A program made the position numbers and the translations under genes. Source: Thermoanaerobaculia bacterium (GTDB lineage Bacteria; Acidobacteriota; Thermoanaerobaculia; Gp7-AA8). Taken from it: a stretch of DNA of 64,000 nt. Positions 19,885 to 28,960 of the stretch are shown here, piece by piece. The notes beneath the pieces are model-generated. The model worked only from the letters and a program-made list of their open reading frames with translations, was not told where the DNA came from and did no database searches. The DNA lies in contig JADGNY010000001.1 in NCBI GenBank assembly GCA_017883235.1, positions 124,001-188,000 on the forward strand. The letters are read 5' to 3'. Every line of letters begins with the position of its first letter. Position 1 is the stretch's first letter.

Positions 19885-20239
19885 CGAACGTGGCGATCCA
19901 CTCGATGCCGCGATTCAGCATAACGGCCGCGTGCACGGCATCGCGAGCGGATAGGCCCTGATGCTCCGCCAAGAGGTCGCGCGCACGATTCGTATCCGCA
20001 AGCGTGACGTCGAAGACCTTCGGACAAATGGCTACGAAGAGGTCGTAGACCTCGCGCCCCAGATCTAAACGGTGCAACTCAGAGTAGCGATAGAGAATCT
20101 CCTGGAGGACCTCGGTGCTCGTACAACCCTCAATTTCGTTTCGACGCACGGATTCAAGGAAGCGCAAGGAAGGCTCGCGATGCGGGTGTTCGCGTCCCGC
20201 CACGTACATCGGGATGTTCGCATCGATGAAAACGATCAC
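19835..20239 (-). CDS. PIN-domain (VapC-like) toxin
   Basis: MIVFIDANIPMYVAG..., 'LSARDAVHAAVMLNRGIEWIATFDAGFDRV'. Confidence 0.9.
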   Translation of the reverse strand: MIVFIDANIPMYVAGREHPHREPSLRFLESVRRNEIEGCTSTEVLQEILYRYSELHRLDLGREVYDLFVAICPKVFDVTLADTNRARDLLAEHQGLSARDAVHAAVMLNRGIEWIATFDAGFDRVAGIRRFVLE

Positions 20240-20451
20240 CGGCGTCCGGCTGCGATCTCTGCGAGCATCTGCTCAATGTCGGCCGTCGGTGCGTTCAGAG
20301 CGGCGAGCCGCGCCAGTGGATCGAAAGCGTCATCCGTCTCGATCGAGACGCGAACCATAGCGTGATCGCTCACGCCCGTCAGAGGCTCAACCAAGCGGAG
20401 CGTGTTTTCGCTGGCGTCATACTCGGCAACGATAGCGCGTGACATCGACAA
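20236..20451 (-). CDS. Cognate antitoxin of PIN toxin
   Basis: 71 aa, immediately upstream, ATGA overlap with PIN gene. Confidence 0.7.
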   Translation of the reverse strand: MSMSRAIVAEYDASENTLRLVEPLTGVSDHAMVRVSIETDDAFDPLARLAALNAPTADIEQMLAEIAAGRR

Positions 20452-20462
20452 CTATTGTAACC

Positions 20463-22241
20463 CTACGTCTCCTCCCTTTCCCGCCTCATGACCACAATCA
20501 TCACGCTCGCCGAAACCACCAGCGCTCCTCCGAAGATTACGATCTGACGGGGATTGCGGAAGATCACCGCGCCCGTGGTGAACATGATCGAGTAGACCAT
20601 CACCACCCCCGCCGCCCACGCCAGGGCATTGCGTGACAGCTCGCCGGGAATCGGTGAAATCCCGCTCTCTCGCGCGATCACCCCCCACCCCGGCCCGGCC
20701 GGCCGCACCTTCTTGTAGAACGCATCGAGCGTCGCGCGCGGCTCCGGGCGCGTCAGCATTGTCACGCTCAGCCAGACCACCGTCGTCGCGAGCGTGGTGA
20801 TGATCAGACTGATGGCGAAGCCCTTCGGCGACGACCCGTCGATGAAGTTGCGCAGCGTCAGCGAGACCACCAGCGCCGCCGCCATCGCGCTCACTTCCGA
20901 CCATGCGTTAATTCGCCACCAGTACCAGCGCAGGATGTAGACCAGTCCGGTCCCCGCGCCAAGCATCAGCAGGAACTGCCAGGCGTGGCTGATCTGATCC
21001 ATGAACTGCGTGGCGATGAGTGAGAGCACCAGCGTCAGCGCCGTCGCCAGTCGGGCGGCCAGGACGTAATGCCGCTCCGTGGCGTCGCGCTTGATGAAGC
21101 GCCGGTAGAGGTCGTTGACCAGATAGCTCGATCCCCAGTTCATCTGCGTCGCCTGCGTCGAGCTGAAGGCGGCCACGAACGACGCCAGCATCAATCCGCG
21201 AAGACCGCCCGGCAGAAGGTCGACCATGGCCCGCACGTAGTTGATCCCGGGATCGCCCTCATGCACCGCCCCGCCGTACATCACCAGCGTACACAACGCC
21301 GTGATCACCCACGGCCAGCTTCGGAGCGCGTAGTGGGCGATGTTGAAGAAGAGCGCTGCGCTGCGCGCCTCCTTTTCATTGCGGCAGGCCAGCATGTTCT
21401 GCACGACGTAGCCACCGCCGCCCGGCTCCGAACCGGGATACCACGACGCCCACCAGTTCAGGCAGAGCAGCGCGGCCATCATGATGGTCGGCACCATCCA
21501 GACCCCGTCGCCCGAGGGCCAGAACGACATCGCGGCCGCGGACGTCCCGAACGTCGTCCCCGGCGGCGACCCCGCCGGATGGGCGAAGGCCAGCTTTGCC
21601 TTCAACACGTTCACGCCACCGACCGCGCTCAACGCCACCACCGCCAGGATGATCGCCCCGGCCATTTCAAATAAGTACTGCACGCCGTGGGTCGTGGCCA
21701 CGCCCCAATAGCCGGAGTAGACGGTGTAGGCGAAGACGATGATCAGGCAGGCGAAGAGCGCGCCGCGGTTGGAGATGCCGAGAGTCCCCGCCAGCACCTT
21801 GGCCATGCCGAGGTTCACCCAGCCCATGACGATGATGTTCGCGATCAGGCCGAGGTAGGCGGCGCGGAAACCGCGGAGGAAACCGGCGGGGCGGCCGGCG
21901 TAACGCAACTCCGTCAGCTCCACGTCGGTCACCACTTCGGCGCGGCGCCAGAGGCGGGCGAAGAAAAAGACGGTGAGCATGCCCGATCCGAGCATCGACC
22001 ACCACAGCCAGTTCCCCGCCACCCCGTTCTTCACCACCATCTCCGTCACCGCCAGCGGCGTATCGGCGGAGAACGTCGTCGCCACCATGGCCGTGCCGGC
22101 CAGCCACCACGGCATCGAGCGGTGGGAGAGGAAGTAGTCGAGCATCGAGCGCTTGGCCTTGCGCCCGAAATAGAGGCCCATCCCGATGATGAGCGCGAAA
22201 TAGGCGGCGACGATGGCGTAGTCGATCGTTCCGAGATGCAT
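20463..22241 (-). CDS. Sodium:solute symporter (SSS) family transporter
   Basis: MHLGTIDYAIVAAYFALIIGMGLYFGRKAKRSMLDYFLSHRSMPWWLAGTAMVATTFSADTPLAV. Confidence 0.93.
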   Translation of the reverse strand: MHLGTIDYAIVAAYFALIIGMGLYFGRKAKRSMLDYFLSHRSMPWWLAGTAMVATTFSADTPLAVTEMVVKNGVAGNWLWWSMLGSGMLTVFFFARLWRRAEVVTDVELTELRYAGRPAGFLRGFRAAYLGLIANIIVMGWVNLGMAKVLAGTLGISNRGALFACLIIVFAYTVYSGYWGVATTHGVQYLFEMAGAIILAVVALSAVGGVNVLKAKLAFAHPAGSPPGTTFGTSAAAMSFWPSGDGVWMVPTIMMAALLCLNWWASWYPGSEPGGGGYVVQNMLACRNEKEARSAALFFNIAHYALRSWPWVITALCTLVMYGGAVHEGDPGINYVRAMVDLLPGGLRGLMLASFVAAFSSTQATQMNWGSSYLVNDLYRRFIKRDATERHYVLAARLATALTLVLSLIATQFMDQISHAWQFLLMLGAGTGLVYILRWYWWRINAWSEVSAMAAALVVSLTLRNFIDGSSPKGFAISLIITTLATTVVWLSVTMLTRPEPRATLDAFYKKVRPAGPGWGVIARESGISPIPGELSRNALAWAAGVVMVYSIMFTTGAVIFRNPRQIVIFGGALVVSASVMIVVMRREREET

Positions 22242-23999
22242 CAGCGTGTGATCCCGGTGCCGCGTGGAGCGAGTCCCGGAATGGTGACCGGCAGCTTGCC
22301 GGTGACCGGCGCCTCGCCGAACAGCGCTTGCACCGCGGCGAGCTGCATGACCGGCTGAATGCCGTACGCGCAAACATACGTGCCGACGGTGGGGATCTCG
22401 CGAAGAAGGTAGGGGGTTCCGAAGGAGATGGCGATCGTCGGAACGCGCGGCGCCAGCTCGGCGAGCAGCTTCGATGCAACCTCGGGGACCGCGATCGAGC
22501 CCGAGCCGGAGCGGGCACGCACGGCAAGCGCGAAGACGACGACATCCGCATTCTTCGCGGCAGCAGCGATCGGGGCCACATCCGTCGTCCGCGAGTCGAC
22601 CAGGAAGGTCTGCGGCGGATCCGTAACGCGTTTCCGCATCTCGCGCTCGAAGTCCGGCAACGGCGATACGGTCTCCGGAAAATCGCTGACGGTGACGATG
22701 ACGACGCGTGCGCTTTTCTTCACCGGCAGCGACCCGCTCTGCTCGCGCACGAGCGTGAGGGCGCGGCGGGCGATGTTCGCCGCCAGGTCGCGATGCTCCT
22801 TCGTGTCGATGCCGCTGAAAATCTCATCGTACGTTCCGATGGGGGCTCCGGCGAACGACTTTGCGTCGAGGATGCGCCGCACCGACTCATCGATCCGCGC
22901 CTCGCTCAGCCGCCCGCTCTTTACCGCCGCCTTCACCGCCGCGACGGCCGCATCGACGTTCGGCGACATCAGGATCTGGTCCTGCCCCGCCTCGATGGCG
23001 CGGATGGCCGCCTCGCCGGCATCGAAGTGTTCGGTGATGCCGCCCATGTCCATGGCGTCGCTGACGACGAGGCCGTCGAACTTCATGTCGCGCCGCAGCA
23101 ACTGTCCGACGATCTTCTTCGATATCGTCGCCGGCATGGTCCCGTTCTGCGGCACCTCGGATGCCGCCGTTCCGTACGGGTTCTCCCCCGCCCCATACTG
23201 ACGAACCGGCACGACCTCATCGTCCAGCGACGGCACGGCAAGATGCCCGATCATGATCGACCGCACGCCCGCATCGATGGCCGCGCGGAATGGCAGCAAC
23301 TCGACCCGATCGAGCCGGGCCCGGTCGACGCTGAGGATCGGAAGCGAGCGATGCGAATCGACGTGGGTATCGCCATGTCCCGGAAAATGCTTGGCCGTGG
23401 CCAGCACATGCTCCGCCTGGATGCCCTTTATAAAACTCACCACGAACCGGCTGACCTCGGCCGGATCCTCGCCGAAGCTGCGCGTATTGATCACCGGATT
23501 GTCGGCATCGACATTCACGTCCGCGATCGGCGCATAGATGTGATTCACCCCCACCAGCCGCGCCTCCCGCGCCACCACCCGCCCCTCGGCCTCGGCAAGC
23601 GCCGGATCCCCCGTCGCCGCCACCGCCATCGCCCCCGGCCAGTAGGTGGTGTCGAGGAATCGCATCCCCATCCCCGACTCGAGATCCGCGCTGATCAGCA
23701 GCGGCACCCGCGCCTCCGCCTGCAGCCGCCCGCTCAGCACCGCCGTCTCGTAGACGTTCGACATCGACCAGATCACGCCGCCGACATGGTTCTCCCGAAC
23801 CTGGTGCATCAGCTCCTGATACCCCCACGACGACTCCGCCATGAAGACGCCGCGCCCCTGAACGACGAACAGTTGCCCGATCTTTTCATCGAGCGAGAGG
23901 TCATCAACTTTCGGAATGTGATGCTGCGGGACCGACGCACACATCGAGCCCAGAAAGCCTAGCACGGCGATGACAAGTGTTCGGACGCGTGACAAACGC
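22241..23999 (-). CDS. Glycoside hydrolase family 3 (NagZ-like beta-N-acetylhexosaminidase)
   Basis: 'LSLDEKIGQLFVVQGRG', 'LATAKHFPGHGDTHVDSHRSLP', 'FDGLVVSDAMDMGGI'. ORF extends to 24169 through repeat DNA; start probably near 23999 (TTG) or the internal ATG. Confidence 0.9.
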
Positions 24000-24071
24000 G
24001 AAAGGATAACCCGCGACGCGCCGGAGGCGCCGTCGGACCGGAGCGCTGGCGTCTCGCCGGCTGCTGAGCGG

Positions 24072-24194
24072 CTGCCAAGCTCCGGCACAGACAAGAGTGT
24101 CTGTGCCACATTCGGCCCGGCAAGACTCCACCATGCTGCTACTACCGACGGCCAATGTGGCACAGACACTCTTGTCTGTGCCGGAGCTTGGCAG
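24072..24194. repeat. Palindromic dispersed repeat, copy C (inverted arrangement, 41-bp arms)
   Basis: CTGCCAAGCTCCGGCACAGACAAGAGTGTCTGTGCCACATT and its reverse complement 24154-24194. Confidence 0.95.
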
Positions 24195-24220
24195 ACTCCA
24201 ACTCCGCGAGCCGCTGCCGC

Positions 24221-24488
24221 CTACTTCGAAACCGACTTCTCAGCCATTCGTTCCTGAACCCAGAGATTCAAAAGCGTCTCCGGCGAGACACCCTGAGCAT
24301 CCGCTGCTGTCCGAAGTTGTTCGGCCAGATCTCGCTGCAGTGGAAGTAGATCGACGAGCTCCGAAGGTCGACTTCAAACTCCGCTGGGTTCGTCTGATCC
24401 CAGTGGTCGCTCAGATCGTATCGTCCCAGTACTCACCGACGGCCTCGTGAGACGAGGAGCCCGAGATAGGTGTTTTACGTTCGCACAT
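24221..24488 (-). pseudogene. Decayed CopG-family antitoxin (two frameshifts)
   Basis: Frame pieces: MCERKTPISGSSSHEAVGEYWDDT / DLSDHWDQTNPAEFEVDLRSS / LVDLLPLQRDLAEQLRTAADAQGVSPETLLNLWVQERMAEKSVSK*, together one CopG/BrnA-like antitoxin. Confidence 0.75.
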
Positions 24489-24514
24489 ACACGATCCGCG
24501 CCGCGACGATGACG

Positions 24515-25693
24515 TCAAATCTCGTTTACGGCCACGCTGGTTCGAACATGTGGAGAGTGTGGCAAGCCCGAAGCGACGTCAGGCAAGGCCTGCCGGATGG
24601 TTTCGGTAAGTAGCGCAATGCGGACGCCGACCAAGACTTCGAGCCTCTGCCACCATTCGATCGTTAAGGCGATGACCTGAGGTCGAGCCGTTTGATTGTC
24701 GATCTCCTCGAAGGTACCAAGCTTAAAGACCGGCCCGCCGCTCATCCCATATGGTTCAGGGACGGCAACGATCTTCCCGAAACGATCCACCATCCGTTCT
24801 CTCTCGAATGACATGATGAAGTGCGTTCGAGGATCGTAGCCGAGGCGCTCATACTTGTCTCGCCCTGACGGCTGGCCGCCGTAATAAACCGTGCTTTGTT
24901 GAAACTTGAAGCCAGGCAGCGGTCTATTCTCGGAGCCGGGAAATCCGACAAAGCCATATGAAGTCTGGCTTGCCGGCAAATCGCCGACATCGAGGTCTGA
25001 TGGCGACAGCGGTGGAGTACCTGGTGGCTCCAGCATTGCGGCTGTGTCAAGAACGAGAAAAGCGATGTCGTGCTCGAAATCTGGCGTGCCAGTGTCCCGC
25101 GAAGGCCCCGTTGAATATGCAACCCCACCGAAAGGAACGATCCTCGTTTGGCCGGGCATCTGGAGGTTGAATTGGTTCCGCGCGTGAAGAACATGCGCCG
25201 CCGTAACGAGTATCAGTCTCTCGTGGAGCTGAAGGAGAAACCCTGATCCGATCGGTGCTCCCTCGTCCCCACGGACTCCGTAGATTGGGCAGACAAACTG
25301 TTGCACTTCATGCTCGAGCCCAGCCAAAGTCGCATGAAATCGCCTCACCCTATCGTCAGCCCCGTAAGGCGGCGCCGATGCCACAGCACTGACAAGGGAC
25401 TCGGCTCGTTTCTGATTAATCGATACGGGCGCGGAACGAGGGGCGACACCTGGTTCACCGCGGAGAAAACCGGCGATGCTAAGATCTTCGTCAAGCTCGG
25501 GCCAATGAAGACCTACACCATCTCCGATTACCTCGACGTTCTGGCGTTCGGCAGGTGAAGCAGCGAGCAAGCGCGGGAACCATGCAATGGGTACGGATAT
25601 GGTTCGACCGTCCGCGATACGAACGACGATGTCCGACTCGGTAACAGAGGCGTCGACCGCGCGCTGGTCAGTTTCGATAGCTGAAGTAGTCAT
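24515..25693 (-). CDS. DUF2442-like domain fused to trypsin-like serine peptidase
   Basis: N-term 'VTESDIVVRIADGRTISVPIAWFPRLLAASPAERQNVEVIGDGVGLHWPELDEDLSIAGFL' (DUF2442); C-term 'GSGFLLQLHERLILVTAAHVLHA...HDIAFLVLD...GMSGGPVFKLG' (trypsin-like His/Asp/Ser). Confidence 0.8.
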   Translation of the reverse strand: MTTSAIETDQRAVDASVTESDIVVRIADGRTISVPIAWFPRLLAASPAERQNVEVIGDGVGLHWPELDEDLSIAGFLRGEPGVAPRSAPVSINQKRAESLVSAVASAPPYGADDRVRRFHATLAGLEHEVQQFVCPIYGVRGDEGAPIGSGFLLQLHERLILVTAAHVLHARNQFNLQMPGQTRIVPFGGVAYSTGPSRDTGTPDFEHDIAFLVLDTAAMLEPPGTPPLSPSDLDVGDLPASQTSYGFVGFPGSENRPLPGFKFQQSTVYYGGQPSGRDKYERLGYDPRTHFIMSFERERMVDRFGKIVAVPEPYGMSGGPVFKLGTFEEIDNQTARPQVIALTIEWWQRLEVLVGVRIALLTETIRQALPDVASGLPHSPHVRTSVAVNEI

Positions 25694-25910
25694 TCCACTC
25701 ATCGACAAACTCATCACGGTGCCGGAGCACATGGATTGCGATCCGGTTCAACTCGTGCGAAGCAAATCCCGCACATGATGCCAGTTCCACCGGCTCTAGC
25801 CAAAACTTCGCATGCTTACGTCCCTCGCGGACGTGAATGTGAGGAGGCTCTCCGCGCTCGTTGCTGTGAAAATAGAATCGGTAAGGACCGATCGTTACGA
25901 TGCCTGGCAA
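25668..25910 (-). CDS. DUF4160 domain protein
   Basis: MPGIVTIGPYRFYFHSNERGEPPHIHVREGRKHAKFWLEPVELA: canonical DUF4160. Confidence 0.9.
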   Translation of the reverse strand: MPGIVTIGPYRFYFHSNERGEPPHIHVREGRKHAKFWLEPVELASCAGFASHELNRIAIHVLRHRDEFVDEWNDYFSYRN

Positions 25911-25943
25911 GGTTCATCCTCGCATTCACATTTGATCGTTCCC

Positions 25944-26795
25944 CTACTTGATCACCGCCCGCACCCCGATCGTACCCGTCGCATTCGGATCGTCCTTGGA
26001 GGAGACCGCGATCTTCTCATCCAGCGCGCCGGCCTTCGCCCGTGCGCCGTCGACGGTCACCGTCAGCGCCTCTTTCCCCTTCGCCGGCAGCTTCCTCTTC
26101 GCGTCGTACTCGTAGTAGAGGCACTTGCACGCCGAGCGCGCTACCGTGATCGACAACGGCGTCGATGTCAGATTCGTGATCTCGAACTGCCGCACCGCCC
26201 TCGTCCCCTTTCGAATCGCCCCGTAGTCCGCAACCTCGGGGGCGATCCTGATCGATGCCGCGACAGGCACTGGAACCGGTATCCCCGCGGGGGCCGCCGC
26301 CGTGTCCGGGCTCGTCGTCGACGCCGGCTGCTCGATGACCTGCGCCGAGGCCGGCTTGTGATCCGAGCTGGCCCGCCAGATCAGCCATCCGATGACGCCG
26401 AGGACCACCACACCGATGACCAGCATCAGCAGCACGCGCGACCCGTTGCCTGACGGGCGGTCGACCGGCACGTCGTAGTTCGCGATCCCGTGATCCGTCA
26501 CCGGCTCGGACGGAACCAGCGGACGGTTCCCCGGCGTCGTCCCCATCCTCTGCGTCTCCCCGAACCCTGGCGCCGTCGCGCCGGTCCCTCGCCCCTCCAG
26601 CTCGCCGAGCTTTCGAAGCGCGTCATCGATCGACGCCACCAGCCTCTGATACTCCGCTGCCAACTGCTCGTTCGGCGCATCCGGAATCATCCGCGTGAGC
26701 GCGTCGCGATGCGTCCCGTAACGCTGCCGGACCACCTCGATCTCCCGCGCCCGATCCCCCCGTTTGACATTCACCGTCCCAAAATCGTCAGACAT
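25944..26795 (-). CDS. DUF1573-like membrane-anchored protein
   Basis: Single TM (VLLMLVIGVVVLGVIGWLIW) followed by Ig-like 'APEVADYGAIRKGTRAVRQFEITNLTSTPLSITVARSACKC'. Confidence 0.65.
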   Translation of the reverse strand: MSDDFGTVNVKRGDRAREIEVVRQRYGTHRDALTRMIPDAPNEQLAAEYQRLVASIDDALRKLGELEGRGTGATAPGFGETQRMGTTPGNRPLVPSEPVTDHGIANYDVPVDRPSGNGSRVLLMLVIGVVVLGVIGWLIWRASSDHKPASAQVIEQPASTTSPDTAAAPAGIPVPVPVAASIRIAPEVADYGAIRKGTRAVRQFEITNLTSTPLSITVARSACKCLYYEYDAKRKLPAKGKEALTVTVDGARAKAGALDEKIAVSSKDDPNATGTIGVRAVIK

Positions 26796-26863
26796 CCATC
26801 ACCTCGGAGTGGACATCTTTGCAAAATCCGGGCGGGGCGACAAATGGGGACGGAACGAACGCC

Positions 26864-27598
26864 TCAAAAGCCGGTGGGCGACATCGCCGGGAAGTACGTC
26901 GGATCGGTGGTGCTGTTGTCGATCACCGATGCGTAAACGCCGAGGCCGACGTCGCTCTGGAAGATGACTCGGGCATCGCTCAGATCGGCGTTGCCGGCAT
27001 CGAAGAAGAACCCCGAGGTGATGCTCGTCGGGCCGATGATCCCGTAGGGCTGGATGGTCATCGTCCCGTCGCTGACGTGGTTGCCGTTCTTGTCATACAG
27101 GCTCCACGTGACGTGCGCCTCCGCGTTCTGCAGGTTCACGGCCCCAATGTTCGTGCGGAACGAGGCGTCCGAGCGCAACTGGATCAGGATTCCGTTCAGC
27201 AGCAGATTGCCCGTCCGCTCCGCGTGGAACCCCTGACCGAGCGTTCCGTTGGCGGTCTGCGCGTAGATCCTGCTGGTGACGATCAGCGGCGTATCGGCCT
27301 CGATGGAGATCGCCCCGAGTCCGGTCTTCCCGAAGATCGTAGCCACCGCATCGTCGTAGGCCACCCCCTGCCCCTTCGGAATGACCTTGTGGACGCTGTT
27401 CGCGAAGGCCGCGCCGTTGTTCTGATTCCCGACCGGAACGAACACGAGCGAGACGTTGGAGTCAGACGACGACGGATTGAAGATCCGAACATCGGTCCGA
27501 AAGACGCCGACGCTCCCGGCGATGGTCAGGTAGTAGCTGTCGGCGGAAGCAGCAATGGGGAAGGCAAGCAGGCAAAGCAGGGCCAGACGAAGACGCAT
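26864..27598 (-). CDS. Secreted hypothetical protein
   Basis: Start MRLRLALLCLLAFPIAASADSYYLTIAG; beta-rich protein. Confidence 0.75.
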   Translation of the reverse strand: MRLRLALLCLLAFPIAASADSYYLTIAGSVGVFRTDVRIFNPSSSDSNVSLVFVPVGNQNNGAAFANSVHKVIPKGQGVAYDDAVATIFGKTGLGAISIEADTPLIVTSRIYAQTANGTLGQGFHAERTGNLLLNGILIQLRSDASFRTNIGAVNLQNAEAHVTWSLYDKNGNHVSDGTMTIQPYGIIGPTSITSGFFFDAGNADLSDARVIFQSDVGLGVYASVIDNSTTDPTYFPAMSPTGF

Positions 27599-27746
27599 GA
27601 AATTTGGAACCTCCGGGGGGCATGTTAGTCGAACGCCGAACTCGCTTCCCCGCGAAATTCTGACTAAACTCCATCCGTTTGGCGCGTTTCTTCCACTTCC
27701 TCGGGCGCTGCGGAATGCCGCCTTGTTACGCGGGGAATGAACAGAC

Positions 27747-28349
27747 ATGACTGACATACGCTTCCGCTTTCAACTTCCCAAGGTCCTCAACGCGCTGGCG
27801 TACTTCGCCTCGCATGGCATCCGTGATCTCACGAAGTTGAAAGCCGCGAAGTTGCTCTACTACGTGGACAAGTATCACCTCTTGAAATACGGACGGCCGG
27901 TGCTCGGCGATCACTACGTCTGCATGGACTTCGGACCCGTTCCCTCTGACACTCTCAACTTCCTGAACAATGCCCTGGGCCGCGAAGTCGAGTACGGACC
28001 CAAGTTCGAGCCCGTCCGCGAGCTGTTCGAGCGGACGTTGAGGATCGAGCCTGGGAAGAACCCGGTACTGGCAGCGGCGTCCGAGCCGGATACGTCGGTG
28101 TTCTCCGCCTCCGATCTCGAGGCGCTCGACCACGTCATCGAAAAGTACGGAAAGTACTCAGCGAGTGAGTTAGTCGACCTCACCCACGCGGATGCCACGT
28201 GGCAAGTTCCTGATCGTGTACGAGAGGCTGGCGGAACCGAGGAGATCCCGTATCAGCTCTTCTTCGAGAATACCGACGAAGACCTGCTCAAGTTCGTCGA
28301 GGCCGAGCAGGAGGATCGCGACTTCCTGTTGGCGCTGCAGCGGGCGTGA
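27747..28349 (+). CDS. Panacea-domain (SocA/GepA-like, DUF4065) protein, putative antitoxin
   Basis: 'KVLNALAYFASHGIRDLTKLKAAKLLYYVDKYHLLKYGRPVLGDHYVCMDFGPVPSDTLNFLNNAL'. Confidence 0.85.
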   Translation: MTDIRFRFQLPKVLNALAYFASHGIRDLTKLKAAKLLYYVDKYHLLKYGRPVLGDHYVCMDFGPVPSDTLNFLNNALGREVEYGPKFEPVRELFERTLRIEPGKNPVLAAASEPDTSVFSASDLEALDHVIEKYGKYSASELVDLTHADATWQVPDRVREAGGTEEIPYQLFFENTDEDLLKFVEAEQEDRDFLLALQRA

Positions 28350-28777
28350 TCCAGTTCCCAAAGAGTCTCGTCCTCGACCGGCTCAAAGAGCTGCGGCGAG
28401 GGTCAGTCTGCCGATGGTGGCACCCGGAGATGGATAAGGGGCGTGGACGCCACAAGTTCGCTGTGATCCTGAACCGCGAGTGGCCACCGGACGACGGCGT
28501 GGTCTTCTTTGCGCTTGCCACCTCGAAGACGAAGCACTTCGAATCGCGGTTCATGCAGGACTCCATCATTCGCATTCCTGGTCAGCGCTACTCCTTCCTG
28601 CCACTCGATACGATCGTGAAGTTGATGGAGATATCAACCATCGACATGCAAAGCCTGGCGGAAGCCACGAACCTGGAAATATCAGGCGATCTGACTGGGG
28701 ATGACATCGGCAATATCGATGGCGTGCTGAGTCGATCGAGGGTGATCGATGAGGCGATACTTGGTCGGATTCGATGA
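28346..28777 (+). CDS. Putative toxin partner, PemK/MazF-like fold (GTG start)
   Basis: Overlaps Panacea gene by 4 nt; 'GSVCRWWHPEMDKGRGRHKFAVILNREWPPDDGVVFFALATSK'. Confidence 0.55.
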   Translation: MIQFPKSLVLDRLKELRRGSVCRWWHPEMDKGRGRHKFAVILNREWPPDDGVVFFALATSKTKHFESRFMQDSIIRIPGQRYSFLPLDTIVKLMEISTIDMQSLAEATNLEISGDLTGDDIGNIDGVLSRSRVIDEAILGRIR

Positions 28778-28960
28778 CGGCGACCTCGGGCCGCCTTGAG
28801 TACGATGGCTCGAAACCAATCTTGCTTGTACGAGGGCACCTCATCCTACCGTCCAAGTGTCCCGAGGCCATCGGACGGTCTCGAAGACAATGATCTACAC
28901 TTACGTCCTTCAGCTGGCCACCACCAGGTGCGAAGCCTCGTGACGGGCAAGGGAGGTCCG

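Noticed and set aside
22328-23962. 544-aa plus-strand ORF
   Set aside because: Antisense to GH3; Arg/His-rich artefact.
24000-24169. N-terminal extension of the GH3 ORF (MSVPHWPSVVAAWW...)
   Set aside because: Encoded by palindromic repeat copy C; signal peptide begins near 23999.
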